Shown here: positions 51,866-59,718 of the stretch, piece by piece
Layout of the letters: every line of letters starts with the position of its first letter
Numbering within the stretch: position 1 is the first letter of the stretch
IMG/VR virus record: IMGVR_UViG_3300019762_000006
Location: 1 to 64,000 of that record
DNA: 64,000 bases
Source: a virus
Reading direction: 5' to 3' (one strand)
Translations under genes and position numbers: made by a program
The notes under the pieces: generated by a model
The model's database searches: none
What the model was told of the DNA's origin: nothing
The model's input: only the letters and a program-made list of their open reading frames with translations

Positions 51866-52957
51866 TTATTCCTTCGGTGTTCCATCAGATTCACACGCAC
51901 GAGTGCTAATAAAAATGGGCTTAAGCGGTATTCCGACTTTACTGTAAGTCTCAAACTCAATAGTTGCCCATTTATTAACAAAGCTGTGAGGGTCAATAGA
52001 TGCCCAGTACTCTTTAGTTCCCTTAGGTTTAGCCTTAAAGAACTGTTCACCAACATTCAATACAAATACTGGAAGGCCGTTCTTGTCAAGTTCAAAAGAA
52101 GCAATTAAGAACTCTTTAGAAAGAACTTTCTTGTACTTAAATTGATCAGAAGATCTAATATTGTGTTTATACAACCCGTCCAAGTTCTTGATAACTGTCC
52201 CTTCTAAGTTTTCCGCCATACATTGGTTGTAATGGTTTTCAATGTCTTCATGTGAGTTACACTTAACACCAATTAAAAATCCAACATGGGGTAGTGAGGG
52301 ATGTCCAATTCTTTCTAAAGCTCTATATAAAGTTTCTAACATCATTCTTCTATACTCATAATCTTCTGCAGAATCACAGATATCAAATATATTAAATGTT
52401 AATCTAGGTGACATTTTGTTAGTTTTCTTAACAGCCGATTGAATATCTTGTAAATGCTCTCCGTGAATATACAACTCACCATTAAGCTCATTAGAAGGTA
52501 ATTCATCCATTAAGTCATGAATAAATGTTTCTAAATGTGGTATTGCTGGATAAACTTCTCCGCCTCTTGAATAAATAGTAAGTTTGCCATCCACTCGTTT
52601 GTAAATTGCGTTTACTCCATTAAGCTTTGGTGTACTTACACAAGGAAACTTAATATTCTTTAGTTGGTCTTGGTAAGACTTTACTTTCATAGGTAAACTA
52701 ACAGTAACTGGAGCTGCTTTGTCATATGAATAGCCAGACTTAATCTTCTTAGTCACTAATGCTTCCGCTTCTAATTGGGCTTGCTGTTCAGGTGTAGTTT
52801 CGTTTGCACGTCCAAGATTTTTCCCAGTACACTTAGTGATTTGCGTTTGCATTTTACCGCCAAGTTGTCCGTAAGTACAGATGAATGAATCTCCTTGCAC
52901 TTCGATAGACCATTGCTGAATAGCGGAAGTCTTAGTTGTTTTGTATAATGTCGTCAT
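51866..52957 (-). CDS. ATP-dependent DNA ligase with N-terminal WGR-like domain, 363 aa
   Basis: Seals nicks during replication. Ligase motifs: TPKLNGVNAIY (motif I, nucleotidylated lysine near residue 111), ELNGELYIHG (motif III), LEGTVIKNLDG (motif IV), FKYKKVL (motif V). The first ~75 residues look like a WGR domain: QQWSIEVQGDSFICTYGQLG then helix ending KIKSGYSYD. WGR domains occur in PARPs and some bacterial ligases; in a phage ligase this is uncommon. It overlaps the helicase gene by 26 nt. Confidence 0.85.
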   Translation of the reverse strand: MTTLYKTTKTSAIQQWSIEVQGDSFICTYGQLGGKMQTQITKCTGKNLGRANETTPEQQAQLEAEALVTKKIKSGYSYDKAAPVTVSLPMKVKSYQDQLKNIKFPCVSTPKLNGVNAIYKRVDGKLTIYSRGGEVYPAIPHLETFIHDLMDELPSNELNGELYIHGEHLQDIQSAVKKTNKMSPRLTFNIFDICDSAEDYEYRRMMLETLYRALERIGHPSLPHVGFLIGVKCNSHEDIENHYNQCMAENLEGTVIKNLDGLYKHNIRSSDQFKYKKVLSKEFLIASFELDKNGLPVFVLNVGEQFFKAKPKGTKEYWASIDPHSFVNKWATIEFETYSKVGIPLKPIFISTRACESDGTPKE

Positions 52958-54416
52958 ATAGTTCCTTTAAATAATTTGCATTTATTAGTTTATGTCTATG
53001 CCTTGTGATTGAGACAAAGTATAAACATAACTCAGCTCTACGGTCTTCTTCAGTACCTTTAAAACTCTTTGATAATGCGTCTTTAACTGCTTTATCCATA
53101 TCTGGGTCAAGTTCGATAATATCCCGAGTGGATCCCTTAGAGGTATGGGCAGTCATAAGTTGTAAATCACAAGGTGTCTTTTGATGCTCTTCTGCACTTT
53201 CAGATGCTGCAATAATATCTTCTTTACCAAACTTAAACATAAGTTGGATAGAAGAATATGTAGCTGTGTCTAAATTATCCAAGTTCAATAGGTAGTTGTA
53301 TAATCCAATGCGTTCCCTAGTTGATTGGGGTAATCTACCATAGGAATCAACCATCTCCTGGAATGGCTTAAGTTCTGGATTCTTCTGTGCGAACCCTGGT
53401 TTAGCATAAATAACAGCCAATGGTAATTGAAACATATGCTTAAGCTTAAGTTTGCTAGACAGATGGTAAGGTGTTCCACATTTGTTAAGTTCAATCATCT
53501 TTGCAATTAGTGAAGCATTAGTACGAGTTAAATAAGCTTTAGTAACTGGTTTGACATCTTCTGGATAAACCATACCTTCAAATATTGCATCAGATTCCAA
53601 ATGCTTACGTAAGAATGCTTGAATAGCTGGAGCATAAGATTGGTCAACTCTAAAAGATTGCGATAAATGAAGCACTTTGGCTTCTGGGAATCTTGAGAAT
53701 CCATCAATAAGCTTCATAAAGCTAAATATACGCTGATTCTGGTCTCCAACTAATACTTTCTGAGTTGCTGGAATTGCTTGTATAATGTCCAATGCCATCG
53801 CTGACATATCCTGAGCTTCGTCAATAAGTAATCTATCTACTGGTTTAAGTTTAATAGTACCACGCATAACTAGTATGTGAAATAGCTTAAGATAAAATGA
53901 ATGGGTAATAGCCATCTTACCAGTTGCCATCAGATTAAGAATTTGCTTAACTGCTGGAATTAGGTTGAACTGAAATGAGTCATCCTCAATAGATACTACA
54001 TAAGAGTCTACATTGAGAAATCCTGACAAACAATACTCGTCAATAATTCTGAGAATTTCTGGGTCTTTACCAAAAGGCCTACGAACAGTCTTTGGTATGT
54101 CCATCCAAGTTAGGTACTTTTTAAGAGTTCCTAAATTGTAAGCTCCTCCTACTGTGTATGAATAAGCAAATGAATGCAAAGTTGAAACAGTTGCGTTAGT
54201 TGAAAAGGCTTGCTTAGCTTCTTTAGAAGCCATGTTACCAAACACCAAATAACGTACAGAAGCTTTGGGTTCTATTCGTTTGTAACGTGCTATTGCTTCA
54301 GTAAGGCTTGTAGTCTTTGAAGCACCTGCTGTAGCTCGGATTGCTAGTTCAGAGTTAGTTGGGTTTGCAATCTCTTCAAAGATTTCTAATTGTTGGTCAG
54401 ACCAAGTAAATGACAT
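52932..54416 (-). CDS. UvrD/Rep-type (SF1) helicase, 494 aa
   Basis: A 3'-5' SF1 helicase with Walker A RATAGASKTT (a one-residue variant of the usual GxGKT), LLIDEAQD (DExx box), VLHLSQSFR (motif IV), QLMTAHTSKGSTRD (motif V) and YFVSITRHRHKL (motif VI). The start at 54416 (MSFTWSDQ) with AAAGGAACTCC upstream is preferred; an ATG at 54455 lies inside the neighbouring gene without a ribosome binding site. Length is short for Rep. Likely assists replication forks or recombination. Confidence 0.85.
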   Translation of the reverse strand: MSFTWSDQQLEIFEEIANPTNSELAIRATAGASKTTSLTEAIARYKRIEPKASVRYLVFGNMASKEAKQAFSTNATVSTLHSFAYSYTVGGAYNLGTLKKYLTWMDIPKTVRRPFGKDPEILRIIDEYCLSGFLNVDSYVVSIEDDSFQFNLIPAVKQILNLMATGKMAITHSFYLKLFHILVMRGTIKLKPVDRLLIDEAQDMSAMALDIIQAIPATQKVLVGDQNQRIFSFMKLIDGFSRFPEAKVLHLSQSFRVDQSYAPAIQAFLRKHLESDAIFEGMVYPEDVKPVTKAYLTRTNASLIAKMIELNKCGTPYHLSSKLKLKHMFQLPLAVIYAKPGFAQKNPELKPFQEMVDSYGRLPQSTRERIGLYNYLLNLDNLDTATYSSIQLMFKFGKEDIIAASESAEEHQKTPCDLQLMTAHTSKGSTRDIIELDPDMDKAVKDALSKSFKGTEEDRRAELCLYFVSITRHRHKLINANYLKELYDDIIQNN

Positions 54417-54739
54417 TGGAGTTCCTTTGGTGATTTGTGAGTACTTACTTTCCATAGAAAGAGGTCTCTATTAAAAACAGGTAAAAATTCTGTATGAATC
54501 CACTCAATAAGTTCTGGTGTAACTTTAGTGTTAGCTGTATTATGCCACTTAAAATGTGTTGGGCGTTTGCCACCTCTACTAATACCTCTAATAGATTGCA
54601 GAGGATGAACATGTACAGATGGTATATTTTCAGGCCAAAAGAGTTCAATATAAGGAATAGTATTCTGGTCAAACACATTAAAAGTATATTTATTAAATGC
54701 CTGTTGCGTAAAAGGGTGTTTATCTGTAGTTAGAGTCAT
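54386..54739 (-). CDS. hypothetical protein, 117 aa
   Basis: Function not recognised. Contains a histidine-rich centre (HVHPLQSIRG, THFKWHN) and LIEWIHTEFLPVF; no matching nuclease motif. It overlaps the helicase start. First gene after a 330-nt non-coding leader. Confidence 0.55.
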   Translation of the reverse strand: MTLTTDKHPFTQQAFNKYTFNVFDQNTIPYIELFWPENIPSVHVHPLQSIRGISRGGKRPTHFKWHNTANTKVTPELIEWIHTEFLPVFNRDLFLWKVSTHKSPKELQCHLLGLTNN

Positions 54740-55067
54740 ATAAGTTCCTTGTGAATAGTTTGGAAGTGCTTAGGGCAGTACTGTGGAAAAAAATTAAAAT
54801 TCAGTACTACACTAAACACTCTAATGGTTTGGTGTCATTAGGTTAAAGTCCTTCACGATGACGGCACGCACTACCTAAGATGATGTTTCCTAAGTAGTAG
54901 ACTTCGATATATATCTGGAGATTCCCATTAAAGATTTAAGTCTATTAATTGTAGTTAGACTGGGAGTAACTAACTCACCAAAGAATGTACTGGTACCGAG
55001 CCGACATGTTTCAGTCAATAAAGTTGTGACCTTTATAAAGCGTTCGTAATGCACTCATTGCTAAGTT
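54740..55067 (-). other. non-coding leader, possible regulatory RNA
   Basis: No ORF of more than a few codons is supported. Contains an inverted repeat around 54930-54985 (AGTCTA ... TAGACT inside a CCCA ... TGGG outer pair), a CAGTACTG palindrome at 54773-54780 repeated as CAGTACTA at 54803, and A/T-rich tracts. It ends on the right at a strong hairpin terminator. It is the longest gap in the right half; it may be a promoter, a small RNA or part of an origin. Confidence 0.4.
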
Positions 55068-55091
55068 AAAACACTCCCGAAGGAATGTTTA
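55068..55091 (-). terminator. rho-independent-type terminator with UUCG tetraloop
   Basis: Minus strand ACATTCC-TTCG-GGAGTGT followed by TTTTAA: 7-bp stem (one G-T pair) with a UUCG tetraloop and T-run, extended by flanking A/T pairs. Downstream of the 107-residue gene's stop it should end the replication-gene transcript. Its symmetric A/T flanks may also make it work in the other direction. Confidence 0.65.
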
Positions 55092-55092
55092 A

Positions 55093-55416
55093 TTATTCTG
55101 CTTCAGGCTCAACATACTCATTAGTAGGTTGTTCAGTAGGTTCTTCTATAACCTCTGGCTCAAGTGATTTAATTGGTCCAGTAGGTGCTGTTTCTCTAGG
55201 CTGTTTCAAGATAACTTGAGTTGCTCCAGATTCGTCTGTATCGCCTAATGTAATGTTAGTAAACTCTGGGAATTGTGGGAACTTACCTTCTAATAAAGGA
55301 TTAAGTGCTCGTTTAATTGCTGCAGAAGATTCTGGATCTGATAATGCTTCAGCAATAAGTGTGTTTAATTCAGTTTTGTTAAGACTCAGTGAGATTTGTT
55401 GTTTTGTAATTTCCAT
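55093..55416 (-). CDS. hypothetical acidic-tailed protein, 107 aa
   Basis: Helical N-terminus (TKQQISLSLNKTELNTLIAEA) and a Pro/Glu-rich C-terminal tail (EPEVIEEPTEQPTNEYVEPE). The start at 55416 (MEIT), with AAGGAAA a few bases upstream, is preferred over an ATG at 55455 inside the preceding gene. Last gene before the terminator. Function unknown. Confidence 0.55.
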   Translation of the reverse strand: MEITKQQISLSLNKTELNTLIAEALSDPESSAAIKRALNPLLEGKFPQFPEFTNITLGDTDESGATQVILKQPRETAPTGPIKSLEPEVIEEPTEQPTNEYVEPEAE

Positions 55417-55438
55417 TTGTTGGGCTTTCCTTATGTAT

Positions 55439-55648
55439 TTAATTTGATTGATCATTTGAGATCACCATAGATTTGTCTAGTTCAATAAGTGCTTTTCTAA
55501 GTTCAACTGACATAGAGTCAATAAGCTTAGAACAATCTCTAATAACTTTACTAGAGTCCTTGCTAGTACATACTAAATGTGCTGCAATTGCCCCAAGAGT
55601 TCCTTCAAGAACTTCCTGGTACTTTGTTAGAACTTCTGGTTGTGTCAT
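55439..55648 (-). CDS. hypothetical helical protein, 69 aa
   Basis: Single-domain helical protein with no recognisable family. Its start overlaps the end of the 106-residue gene (ATGA-type). Part of the SSB-containing cluster. Confidence 0.55.
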   Translation of the reverse strand: MTQPEVLTKYQEVLEGTLGAIAAHLVCTSKDSSKVIRDCSKLIDSMSVELRKALIELDKSMVISNDQSN

Positions 55649-55965
55649 TGACTGTCCTTATTAGATGATAGCTCTCTGCCATTCACTTGTCCTTCTGAAT
55701 CAAAGGACTCAATAATACAAGCATTTGGTACAGTAGTTAAAGCTTCTGCAATAGCATAAGTTCCGTCTGAATTACGTTGTTGAGTTGTTACTTGAACAAC
55801 CACAGAAGTTCCTGCTTGCATAGCTTTGGTAGACTTCATCCATCCCTCGGCTTCAGAAGAAGCTTTAGAGATGAGCTTGAAAGTGTCCCCATTACCCCAG
55901 AAAATAATGTCTTTGATGATCTTGCTTGCACCATTAGAACAAGTGTTGTGTAAAAACTTCCCCAT
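55645..55965 (-). CDS. hypothetical protein, 106 aa
   Basis: Predicted beta-rich (IIFWGNGDTFKLIS; TSVVVQVTTQQRNSDGTYAI). It abuts the SSB-like gene (stop and start overlap by one base), so it probably works with it. OB-fold partner possible, not proven. Confidence 0.55.
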   Translation of the reverse strand: MGKFLHNTCSNGASKIIKDIIFWGNGDTFKLISKASSEAEGWMKSTKAMQAGTSVVVQVTTQQRNSDGTYAIAEALTTVPNACIIESFDSEGQVNGRELSSNKDSQ

Positions 55966-56726
55966 TAGAACACGTCTTCATCAATTGTTTTCTTAGCTAC
56001 TGCGTCCTGAGTAGTTGGTACTTGACCCGCTCCCTTGATAAGTTGTAACTCTTGAATACAAATCTTGTTGTTTTTGTTCTTGTATTCAATACCGGCATTT
56101 GCTTTAGCTGCTGTAATAGCCGCTTCGATTGCAACTGGTTCAGTCTTACCTGCATCTACTTCTGCCTGAGATAACTTAGCTTTAGTAAATAATGCTGACA
56201 TATTAAGTTCTTGGTTTCTCCAAGCTTTCTTACCATCTGCATCAAGTGTAACTAAGTAAGACGAAATACCAGTAAATTCTTTACCAATAAGTGTTTGCCA
56301 TCTTTCTACATTCTTAGTACCTGCTTTAGCAAAAGTTACAGTACCAGCTGTGATACCTGCCCCAAATTGAGATGCGTCTAAGCCACAAATTTTCCATAAA
56401 TTGTTAATTTGACCAATAACTCTTAAGTTGTCGTATTCTGCATTCTCATCATCTAAGTGTACTTTAACACCGTTTACTGAGTATTCTCCAGCTTTAACGA
56501 TTCCGTCTTTGTCTTTACCAACTTTTTGCTTTAAGAATCCAGTCCAGTCGATTGTTTTGCCTTCTGCGTCTTCACATTTAAGGTAGAATCTTTGGTTATC
56601 TATTTCGTATGCATCTACGATTGTTAATAAATGTGCTCCATCTAAATTGATTTTAGTACCAGTTTTTCCTAGTTTTTCTTTGTCTTTCTCCGACATATTA
56701 TTAATTGCATTCATAATAATTGACAT
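55965..56726 (-). CDS. single-stranded DNA-binding protein candidate (N4 gp45-type position), 253 aa
   Basis: N-terminal basic-acidic segment, then beta-type regions (GAHLLTIVDAYEIDNQRFYL, FTGISSYLVTLDADGKKAW), and an acidic C-terminal tip ending TIDEDVF. An acidic tail with a terminal Phe is the hallmark of phage SSBs such as T7 gp2.5. N4 gp45 (SSB) is of similar size and also activates late transcription by host RNA polymerase. The position among replication genes supports this; the fold is not directly recognisable. Confidence 0.6.
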   Translation of the reverse strand: MSIIMNAINNMSEKDKEKLGKTGTKINLDGAHLLTIVDAYEIDNQRFYLKCEDAEGKTIDWTGFLKQKVGKDKDGIVKAGEYSVNGVKVHLDDENAEYDNLRVIGQINNLWKICGLDASQFGAGITAGTVTFAKAGTKNVERWQTLIGKEFTGISSYLVTLDADGKKAWRNQELNMSALFTKAKLSQAEVDAGKTEPVAIEAAITAAKANAGIEYKNKNNKICIQELQLIKGAGQVPTTQDAVAKKTIDEDVF

Positions 56727-56808
56727 ATTATATTTCCTTTATAAAAATTAAAATTGTTCCAGCTAAATGCTGCACTAAGTACGTAAAATTGCAGTTTAAG
56801 ACAGGCTG

Positions 56809-57030
56809 TCAAATTGCTCTAAGAGCTCCAATAATTGCTTCTATTTGTCCTTCAGTACAAGACCTAAGTAAATGTTTAAGTCGTTTGCCGTTAGAGTCTA
56901 GTGATTCAGATATATCAATATCTGTAGCATCCTCTACAAGTTCTTCAAATTGCTTACGAGTTAGATTAAGCACATAACCCGGCTTTGGAGATAATTCAGT
57001 CATCAGTTCACGGATTTGTTTGTTATTCAT
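56809..57030 (-). CDS. hypothetical protein, 73 aa
   Basis: Short helix then KPGYVLNLTRKQFEELVEDA and a helical C-terminus. Ribosome binding site GGAAGGAAAACAAT. It precedes the SSB-like gene after an 82-nt gap. Function unknown. Confidence 0.55.
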   Translation of the reverse strand: MNNKQIRELMTELSPKPGYVLNLTRKQFEELVEDATDIDISESLDSNGKRLKHLLRSCTEGQIEAIIGALRAI

Positions 57031-57232
57031 TATTGTTTTCCTTCCTATTTTCTAAAGTTGCCTGTATTCTATCTATTAAATTACTGTCTAACACCTTTTC
57101 AGGCCTACAAATAGGCTTTATTGAAGATAAACTCATTAGATAATCTTTATAGTGAGTAGCGTATTTAGTTAACTGTTTATTATGTGCATTAACTAAATAA
57201 ATAATGTGTTCTGCTATTGCTGAATCTGTCAT
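57023..57232 (-). CDS. hypothetical protein, 69 aa
   Basis: Function not recognised; helical, basic centre. Ribosome binding site ATTAAAGGTTTAAC. Overlaps the next gene by 8 nt. Confidence 0.55.
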   Translation of the reverse strand: MTDSAIAEHIIYLVNAHNKQLTKYATHYKDYLMSLSSIKPICRPEKVLDSNLIDRIQATLENRKENNNE

Positions 57233-57233
57233 G

Positions 57234-57776
57234 TTAAACCTTTAATTTATCAAAAATAGTGTAGATAAAGTCTTCGTGTTCTTTATGTAAGTTTATCTTA
57301 GCTTTATTTGCTTCATAGTACTTTTCTGCAGTATCTCCAAATTTGTAACCCATAGCAGTCCAGTCAACTAGCATATGAACTAAATAACGTTCAACTAATC
57401 CTGGTTTTGTATTAATATCCTCTGATGGTAAGTTGTTAATAAACTCACAATGATGTTCATTGTTTGTATAATGATGTTCCCAGGCCTTTTTGAAGTTTGA
57501 GTTGTCTTCATTACTTGGTATATGTAGTGGAAAAAATTTATCACGGTATTGTGTAAACTCCTCAGCACTAAATTTGCTAACATCGTGATAACAAATTTCT
57601 TGACGTAGTTTGTGCCACGTACAGTCGTCACCAACCCAAGGCATTCCATCACAAGCTTCAGATAGTTCCTGAAAAGCTTTTCTAATATTGTTGAAATGCT
57701 CTTCAAGATAATCTAAATATGCTCTAGTTCTGTCAATGTATTCTTGACCTACCATATGTTTCTGCTCAATAAACAT
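57234..57776 (-). CDS. DUF5662-type HD-like protein, 180 aa
   Basis: Family features are visible: CYHDVSKFSAEEFTQYRDKFF (HD-S-K-F pattern, about residues 68-88), then AWEHHYTNNEHHCEF and LVDWTAMGYKFGDTAEKYY. DUF5662 proteins are common in phages and resemble HD-type metal enzymes, though activity is not established. Ribosome binding site GAAAGGTTGGTAAT. Confidence 0.65.
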   Translation of the reverse strand: MFIEQKHMVGQEYIDRTRAYLDYLEEHFNNIRKAFQELSEACDGMPWVGDDCTWHKLRQEICYHDVSKFSAEEFTQYRDKFFPLHIPSNEDNSNFKKAWEHHYTNNEHHCEFINNLPSEDINTKPGLVERYLVHMLVDWTAMGYKFGDTAEKYYEANKAKINLHKEHEDFIYTIFDKLKV

Positions 57777-57777
57777 A

Positions 57778-57858
57778 TTACCAACCTTTCAATAACAAAC
57801 AATTATCTGCTGTTATAGCAACTTCTTTATGTTCGTAAAGTACTTTATATATAAACAT
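57778..57858 (-). CDS. possible 26-residue peptide
   Basis: Begins MFIYKVLYEHKEVAITADNC with ribosome binding site AAAAGGAATTTATT. Its stop is one base before the ATG of the DUF5662 gene. It sits immediately downstream (leftwards) of cassette 2 and could be a coupling peptide or a trimmed remnant. Confidence 0.4.
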   Translation of the reverse strand: MFIYKVLYEHKEVAITADNCLLLKGW

Positions 57859-57893
57859 AATAAATTCCTTTTAAGTTAAAATTAATGTTAATG

Positions 57894-57902
57894 TGTTATA
57901 AT
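57894..57902 (+). promoter_or_regulatory. extended -10 promoter of mobile cassette 2
   Basis: TGTTATAAT, 31 nt upstream of the ribbon-helix-helix ORF, matching TGCTATAAT in cassette 1 and set at nearly the same distance. Confidence 0.6.
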
Positions 57903-57932
57903 TAGTGTAATAAAATACACAAAGGATAACAC

Positions 57933-58112
57933 ATGATAAAAAAGCAAAAACCTATTAGAGTTCATGCAACAATGGATCCAAAATTGATCCAGCAGATGAA
58001 AGATTACTTACAACAAGTAAATGATGACAAAACTTTAAAGTACGTTAGTCAATCTGAGTTTATTAGTGAAGCAGTTAACCAATTACTTAATATGGAATTA
58101 AACAATGAGTAA
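57933..58112 (+). CDS. ribbon-helix-helix regulator of cassette 2, 59 aa
   Basis: Same length and layout as the cassette 1 copy: KPIRVHATMDPKLIQQM strand and first helix, then SQSEFISEAVNQLLNMEL. About 34 of 59 residues match the first copy, most strongly in MKDYL.QVN and LKYVSQSEF. Overlaps the downstream ORF by 8 nt. Confidence 0.7.
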   Translation: MIKKQKPIRVHATMDPKLIQQMKDYLQQVNDDKTLKYVSQSEFISEAVNQLLNMELNNE

Positions 58113-58986
58113 AAAACTTACTACGGAGGAATTCATACAACAATCACAAAAAATTCATGTGTACAAATACACTTATTCTAATACTGTATATACAGGTGCT
58201 GCTAATAAAGTCATCATTACATGTCCTAAGCATGGCGACTTTGAGCAGACTCCTCATAATCATAAACAAGGTAAAGGTTGTAGAGCTTGTGCTAATGAGT
58301 CCCTTGCCGAAGATAGAAAAGACTCAATAGATAAAGTAATTCAAAACTTCAAGGCTGTGCATGGTGATTCGTATAAGTACAATAAAATCCAGTACAAAAA
58401 TGCCCAGACTAACGTTACAATTACATGTCCTGTGCATGGAGATTTCGAACAAGCTCCTACAAGCCATTTAGCAGGAAGAGGATGCCCTGAATGTGGTACT
58501 GAAAGGATGAAATCAACACAAGAAGAAGTCTTATTAAAATTTAAATATGCTCACAGAGACAGGTATAAATATGATAAAGTGATTTATAACAATATGAATA
58601 CTAATGTAAGCATAATCTGTCCAGAACATGGCGAATTTACACAAAATCCTGACATTCATATGAGAGGTCATGGATGTCCAAGCTGTTCTAAATCAGGATT
58701 TGACAAAAAGAAACCTGCAATACTATACTATCTAAAAGTAACAACAGATGATAATCAAGAGTTATACAAAATTGGAATAACAAATAAATCTGTGAATGAA
58801 CGGTTTAGCTTAACAGACCTAAAGAAAATTGAAATAATTAAACAAGAAGAATTCAAATCAGGTCAAGATGCTTTAGATAAAGAAACTGAGATTAAACGAA
58901 GGTTTAAAGAATTTCAGTATAAAGGGCCTAACATACTCCAAAATGGAAATACTGAATTATTTACAGTAGACCTATTTAATTTATAA
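58105..58986 (+). CDS. DUF723-repeat/GIY-YIG homing-endonuclease-like protein 2, 293 aa
   Basis: Three ~58-residue units, each with a CPxHG...H...GCxxC metal-type motif (first unit: VIITCPKHGDFEQ and GCRAC), then the C-terminal GIY-YIG/T5orf172 domain (ILYYLKVT, ELYKIGITNKSVNERF, ending QNGNTELFT). Colinear paralogue of the cassette 1 protein. Its 3' end overlaps the convergent Sak4-like gene by 6 nt. Confidence 0.72.
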   Translation: MSKKLTTEEFIQQSQKIHVYKYTYSNTVYTGAANKVIITCPKHGDFEQTPHNHKQGKGCRACANESLAEDRKDSIDKVIQNFKAVHGDSYKYNKIQYKNAQTNVTITCPVHGDFEQAPTSHLAGRGCPECGTERMKSTQEEVLLKFKYAHRDRYKYDKVIYNNMNTNVSIICPEHGEFTQNPDIHMRGHGCPSCSKSGFDKKKPAILYYLKVTTDDNQELYKIGITNKSVNERFSLTDLKKIEIIKQEEFKSGQDALDKETEIKRRFKEFQYKGPNILQNGNTELFTVDLFNL

Positions 58987-59718
58987 GTCTACTACTTTTT
59001 CATCTTCAATTTTTGCCTTCCTTGTAAGAATTCTTTCTAAGTCTCCAACGGACTCTCTTACAAATTTGAATCCGCCTTCAACTAGTTTAGTTTTAGTTGT
59101 ATTTGATTCGTCAAATACATCTGCTGTGTATTTGAATGCTCTATCTTCCATAACTGTTTCAACAACTGTGCTGAACGACTCCTCAATAATGTTAGTATGC
59201 TCTTTACCTTTGGTAGTAACATATCTCTTAGAGTTTGGTGCCATACCAACTCTAGGAGGGTAGTGTGCAGTAACATATGTAAACTTTCCATATGTAAGAG
59301 TTGCAGACTTAATACACTCAAGAATCTGTGTGATTGCATTGTTATATGCGTTCCAAACATCGTATCCAGAGAAGTGTTTAGCTGCCCATCTATTGAATAG
59401 TTTAGTCATAAGTGTAAATGTATCAACTAACAGTCTATCTACTCTGTCGTCAGATAGCACTGTAATGATACGTTGTTCAATCTTGTCAACCATTTCGATA
59501 TCTTCAATATCAAATTCGTGCCATACTTTGAGGAACTCTGAATCATCTTCTGAGATTGATTTGCCGTCAAAATTGAATATATAAGTTCGCTTCTTATCTG
59601 CTAAGCTAAGTTGCCCGAATGCAAAAGTTTTACCAGAACCTGTCTCAGATGCTAGTAACACTGGGTAGTGACTAGTTAATTTCTTACGTTCAACTAGTGC
59701 TATGTTTTCTAAAGTCAT
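58981..59718 (-). CDS. RecA-like ATPase of Sak4 type, 245 aa
   Basis: Walker A SETGSGKT (residues 24-31) and Walker B-type RLLVDTFT (95-102), followed by a tyrosine/threonine region (GKFTYVTAHYPPRVG) resembling Sak4-type phage recombinases or N4-type AAA ATPases. Likely promotes ssDNA annealing in recombination-coupled replication. The start has ribosome binding site CGAAGGAAGTATTT. Followed leftwards by the convergent cassette 2. Confidence 0.7.
   Translation of the reverse strand: MTLENIALVERKKLTSHYPVLLASETGSGKTFAFGQLSLADKKRTYIFNFDGKSISEDDSEFLKVWHEFDIEDIEMVDKIEQRIITVLSDDRVDRLLVDTFTLMTKLFNRWAAKHFSGYDVWNAYNNAITQILECIKSATLTYGKFTYVTAHYPPRVGMAPNSKRYVTTKGKEHTNIIEESFSTVVETVMEDRAFKYTADVFDESNTTKTKLVEGGFKFVRESVGDLERILTRKAKIEDEKVVDL

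Larger units (their letters stand above)
57890..58986 (+). mobile_element. two-gene GIY-YIG cassette 2
   Basis: Rightward pair inside a leftward operon, between the Sak4-like gene and the DUF5662 gene. It has the same promoter, gene order, 8-nt overlap and protein families as cassette 1 at 42 kb. No displaced fragment of a flanking gene was found here, so the insertion boundaries are less clear. Confidence 0.55.
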
